From: RGIG5579 sp045601445
GTDB lineage: Bacteria > Bacillota > Clostridia > Oscillospirales > SIG627
DNA length: 43,223 nucleotides
Assembly: GCA_045601445.1 (NCBI GenBank)
Contig: JAZRZQ010000065.1
Location: forward strand, 1 to 43,223
Direction of reading: 5' to 3'
The notes below the pieces were generated by a model, which worked only from the letters and a program-made list of their open reading frames with translations, did not search any database and was not told where the DNA came from. A program made the translations under genes and the position numbers. Position 1 is the first letter of the stretch. Each line of letters opens with the position of its first letter. Positions 8,261 through 15,824 of the stretch are shown piece after piece.

Positions 8261-10021
8261 ATGCCATTTGACGCATTTATGACAGCAGCGCTCACAAAGG
8301 AGCTGTCAGATCTTTTAACAGGCCTAAAGGTCGATCGCATCAATCAGCCGGAGCGTGATGAGATTGACTTGCTCTTTCACCGAAAAGGTGCAGACCGTCT
8401 GATTATTAACTGTACGGCATCTACTCCTTACGTTGCGCTTTCTTCCACTTCGCGTGAAAATCCCGCAACGCCGCCGATGATCTGTATGCTTCTTCGTAAG
8501 CATCTTTCGCGCGCAAAAATTACCTCCATTCGCCAAATCGGATTTGATCGAACACTTGAGATCGAGTTTGATTCCGGTGACGAGCTTGGCTTCCGCAAGA
8601 CCAAATATCTCTACTGTGAAATGATGGGTAGAGGATCGAACCTTATTTTCGTGGATGAGAGCGGTGTGATTCTTGCTGCTTTTCGTCAAAACGACATTAC
8701 AACCAAGTTTGATCGTGTCGTTATGGTTGGCGTTCCGTACCGTCCCATGCCCATGCCCGACAAACAAGATCCCGTTACCTGTACCGAGGAGGTATTTATC
8801 GAACTTTTTTCCAATGCTAACCCCGAAACGAGGGCGGATTTGTTTATTCAGCATCAGTTTTCCGGCTTTGGAAAACTAACTGCCAGAGAAGTGGTCTATT
8901 TGGCCGATGCGGATCCGGAAGCACCTCTTCAATCAATTTCTCCCGATTTGCTCTGGAAAGCGTTTTCCAAGGTTGTTGATCGAGTGAAACAGAATGACTA
9001 TTCTCCCGTTTTGGTCTATTCCTCGCACGAAGCGTTGGATGCCGGAGACGCCCCCATCGATTTTTCTTTTATGCCGATCACGCACCTTCAAAAGCCTTTT
9101 GTCGTTATGCCTTGCCCATCGCCCTCTCTTGCCATTGAAGGCTTTTATTCGATGCGCAATCAATTAGAGCGGCATAAGCAGCACTATAACGATATATCTT
9201 TGATTTTAAAGAATTGTCGCAATCGTTTGGAGAAAAAAATTGCTGCACAAAAAATTCAATATCAGGAAGCACTGGATGCGGAGGATCAAAAGCTTAAGGG
9301 TGATCTGATTATGCAAGAGCTGTATCGGATCAAAAAGGCAGATCGTGAGGTCGTTGCAATCAACTATGCCAAGACCCCGCCCGAGGAGGTTCGCATTCTT
9401 TTGGATCCGAAATTGTCTGGGCCTCAAAATGCACAGAAGTATTATCGCGAGTATTCAAAAAAGAAGACGGCTCTTGTTAAAATCCTTGAACAGATTCAAA
9501 TTGCAGAATCCGAATTGGCGTACGTTCAAAGCGTTTTTTCCACGTTGGAAACGGCAACAACTGCTTCCGATCTTCAAGAGATTCGATTGGAGCTGTCCCA
9601 TTGGAGCTACGGTCGCAGACTTACCTCAAGTTTAAAAAAGCCCCAGCTTCGCCCAAAAAAAGCAAAGCCGCGTGAATGCAAAACGGAAAATGATTTCACG
9701 GTTTACGTCGGCATGAATAATTTTCAAAACGACACGGTTTCCGTATCTCTTGCGTCTCCTAATGATCTTTGGTTTCACGTGAAGAATTATCACGGCAGTC
9801 ACGTTCTTCTGAAGGCGGAGCACGATCGCGCTTTTTCCGATTCTGACGTGGAATTCGCCGCTTCGCTTGCTGCTTTCTATTCGGAATGCAGGGACGCCGA
9901 TCGTGTTGAGGTTGATTACACATTCGCAAAATTCATCAAGAAGCCGAACGGTGCTAAGCCCGGCTTTGTCACCTATAAGAATCATAAAACCTGTCTTGTA
10001 AAGCCCGAAAGTATGAAATAA
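8261..10021 (+). CDS. rqcH: Rqc2/RqcH (NFACT family), ribosome-associated quality control factor
   Basis: The 586-residue protein starts 'MPFDAFMTAALTKELSDLL', the canonical NFACT N-terminus (FbpA/Rqc2). It continues with the HhH region, a long coiled coil (about residues 300-430, rich in Lys, Glu and Arg) and the NFACT-R domain near the C-terminus ('NDLWFHVKNYHGSHVLLK', then 'KPGFVTYKNHKTCLVKP'). In Bacillus, RqcH binds obstructed 50S subunits carrying peptidyl-tRNA and directs alanine tailing for degradation. ATG 8261 is preferred over an upstream in-frame start because of AGAGG eight bases before and the conserved N-terminus. The next genes act on tRNA modification, a loose translation-quality theme. 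Confidence 0.92.
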   Translation: MPFDAFMTAALTKELSDLLTGLKVDRINQPERDEIDLLFHRKGADRLIINCTASTPYVALSSTSRENPATPPMICMLLRKHLSRAKITSIRQIGFDRTLEIEFDSGDELGFRKTKYLYCEMMGRGSNLIFVDESGVILAAFRQNDITTKFDRVVMVGVPYRPMPMPDKQDPVTCTEEVFIELFSNANPETRADLFIQHQFSGFGKLTAREVVYLADADPEAPLQSISPDLLWKAFSKVVDRVKQNDYSPVLVYSSHEALDAGDAPIDFSFMPITHLQKPFVVMPCPSPSLAIEGFYSMRNQLERHKQHYNDISLILKNCRNRLEKKIAAQKIQYQEALDAEDQKLKGDLIMQELYRIKKADREVVAINYAKTPPEEVRILLDPKLSGPQNAQKYYREYSKKKTALVKILEQIQIAESELAYVQSVFSTLETATTASDLQEIRLELSHWSYGRRLTSSLKKPQLRPKKAKPRECKTENDFTVYVGMNNFQNDTVSVSLASPNDLWFHVKNYHGSHVLLKAEHDRAFSDSDVEFAASLAAFYSECRDADRVEVDYTFAKFIKKPNGAKPGFVTYKNHKTCLVKPESMK

Positions 10022-10024
10022 GAC

Positions 10025-10053
10025 TTGTATTTTTTATAAAAATCGTTTACAAT
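10025..10053 (+). promoter_or_regulatory. sigma-A promoter for tsaE-tsaB-rpiB
   Basis: -35 TTGTAT at 10025-10030, 17-bp spacer, -10 TACAAT at 10048-10053. The ATG inside the -10 box (10052) therefore cannot be the tsaE start. Confidence 0.65.
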
Positions 10054-10075
10054 GTCTTTGTTTGGAGGTGATGGA

Positions 10076-10501
10076 ATGCGGCGTGAATATTATAGTAAAA
10101 GCGAGCGTGAAACAGAAGCAATCGGTGCTGAAATTGCTCGAAGCTGTAAGCAACACGATTTCATTGCTATGCGCGGTGAAATGGGAAGCGGCAAGACCGT
10201 TTTTATGCGCGGCTTTGTCTCCGTCTTTGCGCCGGATGCATTGGTCACCAGCCCCACTTACGCTATTTTGAACGTATATGAAGGCGAGGACATTTGTGTC
10301 AATCATTTCGATTTATATCGGGTTACCGATGAAGACGATTTGATATCTACCGGCTACGAGGAAGTGATTCGAAACGGAATAACCGTGTGCGAGTGGTCGG
10401 AAAACATTCCGGAGGCTCTACCTGCAAACTATCTTCGCATCACCTTTGAAAAGCTCGGCGAAAACGAGAGAAGACTGATCGTTGAAGAGGTGGTTCGATG
10501 A
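10076..10501 (+). CDS. tsaE: TsaE, ATPase of the t6A37 tRNA modification complex
   Basis: A 141-residue P-loop ATPase with Walker A GEMGSGKT (34-41) and the family signatures 'SPTYAILNVYEG' and 'NHFDLYR'. TsaE works with TsaB and TsaD to transfer threonylcarbamoyl to A37 of ANN-decoding tRNAs. ATG 10076 is chosen because GGAGGTGA at 10064-10071 is optimally spaced and the promoter -10 box covers the alternative upstream ATG. It overlaps tsaB by 4 bp (ATGA), so the two are translationally coupled. tsaC and tsaD are not in this window. Confidence 0.93.
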   Translation: MRREYYSKSERETEAIGAEIARSCKQHDFIAMRGEMGSGKTVFMRGFVSVFAPDALVTSPTYAILNVYEGEDICVNHFDLYRVTDEDDLISTGYEEVIRNGITVCEWSENIPEALPANYLRITFEKLGENERRLIVEEVVR

Positions 10502-11193
10502 TTGTGCTTGGGATCGATACTTCCGCGGTCACCTGTTCGGTAGCATTGATGGTGGATGACTGCATAAAAGCTTCGTTTTCCGAGACGAACGGATTGACAC
10601 ATAGTGAAACGCTCCTCCCCGCCATCTCTGACGTATTAAAGAGGGCAGAGGTTTCGATCGAGGACCTTGACGTGATTGCGGTCGCCGCAGGACCCGGTTC
10701 ATTTACCGGTCTTCGCATCGGCATCTCTACGGTTAAGGGCCTTGCGATCCGACACAGCATTCCCTGTGCCGCCGTGTCAACGCTCGAAGGGCTTGCGATG
10801 AACGCTGCCGATTACGGTGGAAAGACGGTTTGCGCTCTTATGGATGCCAGACGCAATGAGTTTTATCAGGCTCATTTTGTCATAAACGATCGTATTCCTT
10901 GTCGATTGATTGAGGATCGAGCTGTTGATATTGATCGGATATGCGCGGATCTGCCTTTGAGTGAGGATCTTATTTTGCTCGGTGACGGTGCGGAAAAGTT
11001 TGTTTCGCTAAAGCCTGAATATGCACCTTGCCTCGCGCCCGATGCCTATCGTCTGCAATCCGCGGAAAGCATAGCCATTCTTGGCGGGCGAGAAGCAAAC
11101 AAAAATCGCTTGATTGATTGCCGCGCGCTCTATCCCCTGTATTTGAGACTGCCGCAGGCAGAGCGTGAGTGGCAGGAAAAACATAAATCATAA
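10498..11193 (+). CDS. tsaB: TsaB, t6A37 modification scaffold subunit
   Basis: The 231-residue protein has the ASKHA-fold start 'MIVLGIDTSAVTCSVALM' and the signature 'AAGPGSFTGLRIGISTVKGL'. TsaB is a catalytically inert paralogue of TsaD that bridges TsaD and TsaE. Its length is normal for Firmicutes. Its start overlaps the stop of tsaE. The C-terminal 'LYPLYLRLPQAEREW' is the usual TsaB ending. A RimI acetyltransferase gene often follows tsaB, but here rpiB takes that place. Confidence 0.93.
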   Translation: MIVLGIDTSAVTCSVALMVDDCIKASFSETNGLTHSETLLPAISDVLKRAEVSIEDLDVIAVAAGPGSFTGLRIGISTVKGLAIRHSIPCAAVSTLEGLAMNAADYGGKTVCALMDARRNEFYQAHFVINDRIPCRLIEDRAVDIDRICADLPLSEDLILLGDGAEKFVSLKPEYAPCLAPDAYRLQSAESIAILGGREANKNRLIDCRALYPLYLRLPQAEREWQEKHKS

Positions 11194-11214
11194 AATGAAT
11201 GAAGGAGAATGAAA

Positions 11215-11652
11215 ATGATTGTACTTGGATCAGATCACGCCGGAGATGAATTGAAACAGCATATTAAAGCTTATTTTGATGAAAAGGGAATCGAATACGT
11301 CGATCTCGGCTTTCACGAATTGAAGCGCGACGATGATTATCCCATCATTGCGAAAGAAGTTGCTCGTTACGTTCAAAGCGGGAAGGCTGAAAAGGGAATG
11401 CTCTTCTGCGGCACCGGAATTGGTATGAGCATCTGCGCTAATAAGTTTAAAAACGTTCGAGCGGTGGTTGCTTCTGATATGTTTTCGGTTCGCCATTGCC
11501 GCCTCCACAATGATGCCAATATTCTCTGTATGGGCGCGAGGGTCATGGCGCGCGGCCTTGCCGTTGACCTGACTGAAATTTTCCTGAATACGCAGTTTGA
11601 AGGCGGCAGACATGCCAAGCGCGTGGCAATGTTTGAAGAAAACCTTGATTAA
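11215..11652 (+). CDS. rpiB: ribose-5-phosphate isomerase B
   Basis: A 145-residue RpiB/LacAB-family sugar isomerase that interconverts ribulose 5-phosphate and ribose 5-phosphate. 'GSDHAG' at the N-terminus and 'LFCGTGIGMSI' with the catalytic Cys65 are diagnostic, as is 'RAVVASDMFSVRHCRLHNDANILCMG' in part. AAGGAG at 11202-11207 favours ATG 11215 (7-nt spacing) over ATG 11209. It probably shares the tsaE-tsaB transcript (21-nt gap). The SRP RNA promoter starts immediately after its stop codon, with no clear terminator between them. Confidence 0.92.
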   Translation: MIVLGSDHAGDELKQHIKAYFDEKGIEYVDLGFHELKRDDDYPIIAKEVARYVQSGKAEKGMLFCGTGIGMSICANKFKNVRAVVASDMFSVRHCRLHNDANILCMGARVMARGLAVDLTEIFLNTQFEGGRHAKRVAMFEENLD

Positions 11653-11656
11653 ACGC

Positions 11657-11685
11657 TTGCATTAGCGCTTGTTCTATGTTAGAAT
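11657..11685 (+). promoter_or_regulatory. promoter of the SRP RNA gene
   Basis: -35 TTGCAT at 11657-11662, 17-bp spacer, -10 TAGAAT at 11680-11685. The predicted start near 11692 lies about 11 nt before the first paired base of the SRP RNA. Confidence 0.75.
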
Positions 11686-11702
11686 AAACTCATACGAATT
11701 GA

Positions 11703-12004
11703 TGCAGGATGCAAAATAAGGTCGCACTATCCGGGGAGTCAGCGGTGCCTTGTACCCTCAATCCGCTATAGAGGGGGAGATGCCCTTTTAAGGGGAGCGA
11801 TCGTGTTGCAGCCTCTTTCAGAGAAGCGTAGAGAATTGGGTCTTGTGCAATTGAATGCCGTGAATCATGTCAGGTGGGGAACCAAGCAGCATTAAGCGGA
11901 AGTTTCGATGTGCCACGAGGGTGCCTTATTTGAGCCGATTTGGGGAGAAGCGAATATTTTCGTTTTTTCGAGAAAGGGTGTGCGATCTTATTTTGCCTCC
12001 TGCA
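11703..12004 (+). ncRNA. ffs: large signal recognition particle RNA (with Alu domain)
   Basis: The RNA carries the helix 8 core GTCAGGTGGGGAACCAAGCA followed by GCATTAAGCGG, the Ffh-binding loops conserved in all SRP RNAs. The 5' part (CCGGGGAGTCAGCGGTGCC, then CAATCCGCTATAG) is the Alu domain of Bacillus/Clostridium-type large SRP RNA. The ends close by a long helix: GCAGGATGCAAAATAAGGTC (from 11704) pairs with the strand ending at 12004, with one mismatch and one G-U pair. The gene sits upstream of dnaX-ybaB-recR, as in Bacillus. Exact ends are inferred from pairing; the mature 5' end may be a few bases earlier. Confidence 0.9.
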
Positions 12005-12019
12005 TTTTAGGTGAACGCA

Positions 12020-13558
12020 ATGTATCAGGCTTTGTATCGAAAATATCGACCGTCAAATTTTTCCGACGTTTGCGGGCAGGATCATATCACTTCCGTTTTG
12101 AAATCTCAACTTCAAAACGGGAGAGTTTCTCACGCCTATATGTTTTGCGGTTCGCGCGGTACGGGAAAAACGACCTGCGCGAAGATCCTGGCCAAAGCAG
12201 TTAACTGTGAGGATCTTCAAAACGGCGAGCCCTGCAATCGTTGTTCGTCTTGTCTTGCCATTAATGAAGAACGGGTGCTGGACGTTGTTGAGATGGATGC
12301 CGCAAGTAATAACGGTGTCGATCATATCCGCAGGCTTTGCGATGAAGTTCAGTATCTTCCCTCGGAGGTAAAAAAGCGCGTTTATATCATTGATGAGGTG
12401 CACATGCTGTCTACCAGTGCTTTTAATGCCTTGCTCAAAACGATTGAAGAACCTCCGAGTCACGTTTTATTCATTTTGGCAACGACTGAAATGAATGATA
12501 TTCCCGCGACCATTATGTCCCGTTGCCAGCGATTTGATTTTAAGCGAATTCTGCCGAGTGTTATCTGCGATCGCCTTCTTGAGATCGCAAAAGCGGAATC
12601 TATTCCGCTTGAGAAGGATGCGGCTCATGTGATCGCACGCTTGTCTGACGGTGCAATGCGTGATGCGCTCAGCTTATTAGAAGGCTGTCAGGGGAGAGAT
12701 CAAACCATCACAGCCGAGCTTTTGCATTCCATTCTCGGACTTGGTAATCGCGGCAACGTTATTGCACTTGCACGCGCAATTGCAGAGCGCGATGCTTCTC
12801 TTTGTTTATCACTTGTACAAGAGATTTACGATCAGATGAGTGACTTTAAGGAAGTGCTCTCACAACTCTTGGCCGTGTATCGTGATCTTTTAGTTCTTTC
12901 CTGCGTTCCCGATTCGCAAAAATTTGTGGAGGCCTATGAAAATGAGCTTCCTCTCCTTCAAGAGATTTCCAAGCTTCATTCGAGCGAGAGTATTCTTTAT
13001 CAAGCCCAGCTTTTGGAGGATTTTTATGCGGTCTACGATCGGATCGCAAACGAAAAGAAGGCTTCTGTTGAGATTTTGATGATTCGCCTTTGCTCACCGA
13101 TGCTTAATTCCTCAAACGAGGCGATTTTGGCAAGACTCTCCGATCTTGAGCGAGCAGGCGTTGTGACTCGTTCGAGCCCTGCCATAGAGTCGACGACCGT
13201 TTCGATTGAAAAGCCGTTTTCAGATGGCGCGGTTCTTCGATCCGACCACGTCGTCTTAGAAGAAGAGCAGGAGGATGCTTCCGCCAATGACACTTCATTT
13301 CGCGAATTGGTTTTGAAAAATGCTCTTCAGGATCAGGCGTTCATCAAGCCATGGCTACCGCAGATTAGCTTTTCAAAGTCTGATGCAACGCTTCGTGTTC
13401 TATCAACTCCCTTTGTTAAGGGGATTCTTTCGGCATCGGGCGCATCCGAGCTGATCCTCAACGCCGCAAAGGAGTTGCATCCTGAAATTACAAGCATTGT
13501 CTTTGAAGAAAAAACGATAGAGCCCCACCGGAAGGATACGGGACTTGAAGATTTATAA
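12020..13558 (+). CDS. dnaX: DNA polymerase III subunits gamma/tau
   Basis: The 512-residue clamp-loader ATPase starts 'MYQALYRKYRPSNFSDVCGQ' and carries Walker A GSRGTGKT (44-51), zinc-binding cysteines C63, C72, C75 and C78, the DEVH Walker B box and sensor 1 'LATTEMNDIPATIMSRCQRF'. It loads the beta clamp and, through the tau C-terminal region, contacts polymerase and helicase. ATG 12020 is preferred over GTG 12011 because AGGTGA (12008-12013) is at the correct distance. That ribosome binding site starts only 3 nt after the SRP RNA terminal helix. No separate promoter is visible, so expression may depend on read-through from the SRP RNA promoter. Confidence 0.94.
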   Translation: MYQALYRKYRPSNFSDVCGQDHITSVLKSQLQNGRVSHAYMFCGSRGTGKTTCAKILAKAVNCEDLQNGEPCNRCSSCLAINEERVLDVVEMDAASNNGVDHIRRLCDEVQYLPSEVKKRVYIIDEVHMLSTSAFNALLKTIEEPPSHVLFILATTEMNDIPATIMSRCQRFDFKRILPSVICDRLLEIAKAESIPLEKDAAHVIARLSDGAMRDALSLLEGCQGRDQTITAELLHSILGLGNRGNVIALARAIAERDASLCLSLVQEIYDQMSDFKEVLSQLLAVYRDLLVLSCVPDSQKFVEAYENELPLLQEISKLHSSESILYQAQLLEDFYAVYDRIANEKKASVEILMIRLCSPMLNSSNEAILARLSDLERAGVVTRSSPAIESTTVSIEKPFSDGAVLRSDHVVLEEEQEDASANDTSFRELVLKNALQDQAFIKPWLPQISFSKSDATLRVLSTPFVKGILSASGASELILNAAKELHPEITSIVFEEKTIEPHRKDTGLEDL

Positions 13559-13570
13559 GGAGAAAAGATT

Positions 13571-13918
13571 ATGAAGGCAAGATTACCGCAAGGAATGGGA
13601 AAAGGGCCGTCCAGCCAAAAGGATATGCTTCGTCAAATGCAGAAGATGCAGCAGGATATGGAAACGCTTCAAGTTGATTTGGAAGCGCGCGAATATGAGG
13701 TAGCGGCAGGCGGCGGAGTTTGCAAAATTGTCATTGACGGCAAAAAAGTAATCCGTTCCATCACGCTCGATCCTGTGATCGTAGATCCCGATGATTTGGA
13801 AACCCTGCAGGACATTCTGGTTGCAGGAGTGAATGAGGCCGTTCGCAGAGTCGAAGATACCAACAATTCCGAAATGTCTAAAATTACCGGAAATCTTTCG
13901 ATTCCGGGTATTCTCTGA
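13571..13918 (+). CDS. ybaB: YbaB/EbfC nucleoid-associated protein
   Basis: A 115-residue YbaB/EbfC-family DNA-binding protein with a Met/Gln-rich N-terminal helix ('MLRQMQKMQQDMETLQ') followed by 'GVCKIVIDGKKVIRSITLDP' and the ending 'MSKITGNLSIPGIL'. These proteins form tweezer-like dimers that bind DNA without strong sequence preference. AAGGAG lies upstream of the ATG. The stop codon overlaps the recR start (TGATG at 13916-13920), so it is coupled to recR and follows dnaX by 12 nt. Confidence 0.93.
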   Translation: MKARLPQGMGKGPSSQKDMLRQMQKMQQDMETLQVDLEAREYEVAAGGGVCKIVIDGKKVIRSITLDPVIVDPDDLETLQDILVAGVNEAVRRVEDTNNSEMSKITGNLSIPGIL

Positions 13919-14517
13919 TGCTTGGCTTTACCCCCGCCCTCGAAAGATTGGTAGAGCATTTTCGAACGTTCCCGGGTGTAGGATATAAGTCTGCCGTACG
14001 GATGGCTTTTTGTGTTTTGGAAATGTCAGAGGATAAAGCATCGGATTTTGCCAATGCCATTCTTGAGGCAAAGGAAAAGATCGGTCATTGTTCTGTTTGT
14101 CAGGACATTAGTGAAACACCGATTTGTCCCATTTGCTCCGACCCCGCCCGCGACCGAAGCGTGATTTGTGTTGTAGAGAGTCCCAAGGACGTGCTCGCCA
14201 TTGAAAAGATCAACGATTTCAGAGGCCTTTTTCACGTTCTTGGCGGTCTGATTAACCCGATCGAAGGTGTCGGGCCGGATGAACTGAAGATCAAGGAGCT
14301 GATCGCTCGTCTTAATGATCCCGATCTTAAGGAGATCATTGTTGCCACAAACCCCAGCATTGAAGGCGAGGCGACGGCAATGTATCTCTCCCGTTTGATT
14401 CGCCCGTTTGGTATTCGAACCACTCGCTTGGCTTATGGCTTGCCTGCAGGCGGTGAGCTTGAGTATGCGGATGAATTAACTTTGTATAAAGCGCTTGAGG
14501 GCAGAAGAGAAATTTAG
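13918..14517 (+). CDS. recR: recombination mediator RecR
   Basis: The 199-residue protein has an N-terminal helix-hairpin-helix ('FRTFPGVGYKSAVRMA'), a zinc finger with C58, C61, C70 and C73, and a Toprim domain starting 'VICVVESPKDVLAIEK'. It then has 'FHVLGGLINPIEGVGPDELK' and the C-terminal 'YGLPAGGELEYADELTL'. RecR works with RecO/RecF in RecA loading at gaps. Its start overlaps the ybaB stop. A strong hairpin terminator follows, ending the SRP RNA - dnaX - ybaB - recR unit. Confidence 0.95.
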   Translation: MLGFTPALERLVEHFRTFPGVGYKSAVRMAFCVLEMSEDKASDFANAILEAKEKIGHCSVCQDISETPICPICSDPARDRSVICVVESPKDVLAIEKINDFRGLFHVLGGLINPIEGVGPDELKIKELIARLNDPDLKEIIVATNPSIEGEATAMYLSRLIRPFGIRTTRLAYGLPAGGELEYADELTLYKALEGRREI

Positions 14518-14524
14518 CGATAAT

Positions 14525-14557
14525 AAAAAAGCAGCAGATTAGATCTGCTGCCTTTTT
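14525..14557 (+). terminator. bidirectional terminator between recR and the DUF378 gene
   Basis: A perfect 9-bp stem GCAGCAGAT / ATCTGCTGC (14531-14551) with loop TAG is flanked by AAAAAA on the left and TTTTT on the right, so it can stop both convergent transcripts. Confidence 0.9.
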
Positions 14558-14564
14558 ATTTCGA

Positions 14565-14780
14565 TCAGAGATTATCAGATGTGCTCAGCCGTTCGCTCTT
14601 TTTAAAGAGGATCGAAATACACCAAAGGGCACAAAGCCCAACCAGCGTAAAAATGATCCGTGCAACAATGTGCGCCATCCCCGGGAAAATCCAGGATACG
14701 ATATCAAAATTGAAAAGTCCAATGCTTCCCCAGTTCAGTCCACCGATAATCAGGATGATCAATGCAATTCTGTCAAGCAT
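14565..14780 (-). CDS. DUF378-family small membrane protein
   Basis: The 71-residue protein starts 'MLDRIALIILIIGGLNWGSI', the hallmark of DUF378, and has two hydrophobic helices (about 4-24 and 38-60) joined by a short polar turn, then a basic C-terminus. The function of the family is unknown. The start at 14780 is preferred over two upstream in-frame ATG codons because AAGAGG at 14788-14793 (minus strand) gives 7-nt spacing and matches the family N-terminus. The terminator of the upstream DUF4097 gene separates it from that gene. Confidence 0.85.
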   Translation of the reverse strand: MLDRIALIILIIGGLNWGSIGLFNFDIVSWIFPGMAHIVARIIFTLVGLCALWCISILFKKSERLSTSDNL

Positions 14781-14813
14781 ATTCATACCTCTTATTGATT
14801 TGCTGAAGGATAT

Positions 14814-14857
14814 AAAAAAGGTCATATATCCCGTAAATATTATGACCCTTTTTTTGT
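14814..14857 (-). terminator. terminator of the DUF4097 gene
   Basis: On the minus strand GGTCATA (14847-14841) pairs with TATGACC (14826-14820), followed by TTTTTT. An A-run precedes the stem, so it could also act weakly in the other direction. Confidence 0.75.
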
Positions 14858-14876
14858 ATTTGATGGTTGGAAATTT

Positions 14877-15824
14877 TTATTTTATTTTGATGCTTCCCAC
14901 AACAACGCTCGATGAAACTCTTGAAGTCGTGTTGGAGGGCTGTTTCAGTTCCGATCCGACGGCTTCTTCTTCGGAATAGACAGATCCGAGCGTCGTAGAA
15001 AGACTGAGTTTGTAGCTCTCAAGCGGCAAATTGCAAATAACGTTAACCGAGCCGACCCAAGCGTCTAAAACCGTTACCGTGTTCGGATCGTCGGAAAGGG
15101 TAGCTGAAATCTTTCCGCTTTTTATGGAGGCGTTACAGGAAGCATATTGATTGTTTTCGAGAATGATTGAACCGCTTTGAGCGTTGCAAGTGATCTTGGA
15201 TTCCGGATTGGAAAGATTCTTGAGCAGAACCTTTCCTGAAAATGAATCAATATTGATCAGATCAACAGATAGCGAGTCAAGCGTTACCGAACCGATCTTT
15301 GAGCGAACGTTAATAGAGGAGATCGAGTCGTTTTCGTTTAAATAAACCGTGACGGTTTTTCCGGAGTTTGCCGAGTTACCGGGTCCGAAAATCTGTCTTA
15401 GTCCCTTAAAAGAGAATCCGTTGTCGTCAATATACAGTCCGAAAAAACCGACGGGGTCGATCTCGCGGATTTCAAGAGTTTCGCCGACGATACAAACGGA
15501 AAGGTTAGACGTGTTTGTGTGGTTAAGAGTAACGTGCGTCTCGCCGTTTGTCGGTATAACGACGATATCCCCTGCGTATGAGCTGAGGTCAAGCTTGGTA
15601 AAGGGGCGCTCGGCCAAACCCTTGACGTAATTGGATTCAGGGGATTGAGAGAGGATCTCTTTCAAGGAAACGGTTTTATCCTCGATAATTTGCACGTTTT
15701 GCTTGACACCGAATGCATCAATTCCCAATGCGGTAACGTATATGGCAGAACCCAAAGAAAGCAGGAGACCGAAGGCAAGAAGGATCAAAGAGGTAATCAG
15801 TAAAGATTTGGTTGTCTTTTTCAT
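14877..15824 (-). CDS. DUF4097-family membrane-anchored beta-helix protein
   Basis: The 315-residue protein has an N-terminal transmembrane anchor (about 8-33) and then a regular series of short beta-strands with the DUF4097 pattern ('INVRSKIGSVTLDSLSVDLI', 'SGSIILENNQYASCNASIKS', 'GSVNVICNLP'), which form a right-handed beta-helix. Family members include the LiaX/YvlB-like envelope-stress proteins. The start codon overlaps the upstream gene's stop (ATGA at 15821-15824), and its ribosome binding site GGAGGTAAGG is embedded in the last codons of that gene, so translation is coupled. A role in envelope sensing is inferred from family and pairing only. Confidence 0.82.
   Translation of the reverse strand: MKKTTKSLLITSLILLAFGLLLSLGSAIYVTALGIDAFGVKQNVQIIEDKTVSLKEILSQSPESNYVKGLAERPFTKLDLSSYAGDIVVIPTNGETHVTLNHTNTSNLSVCIVGETLEIREIDPVGFFGLYIDDNGFSFKGLRQIFGPGNSANSGKTVTVYLNENDSISSINVRSKIGSVTLDSLSVDLINIDSFSGKVLLKNLSNPESKITCNAQSGSIILENNQYASCNASIKSGKISATLSDDPNTVTVLDAWVGSVNVICNLPLESYKLSLSTTLGSVYSEEEAVGSELKQPSNTTSRVSSSVVVGSIKIK

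Noticed and set aside
11908..12204. Open frame of 98 codons starting inside the SRP RNA
   Set aside because: It overlaps conserved SRP RNA structure and the start of dnaX in another frame.
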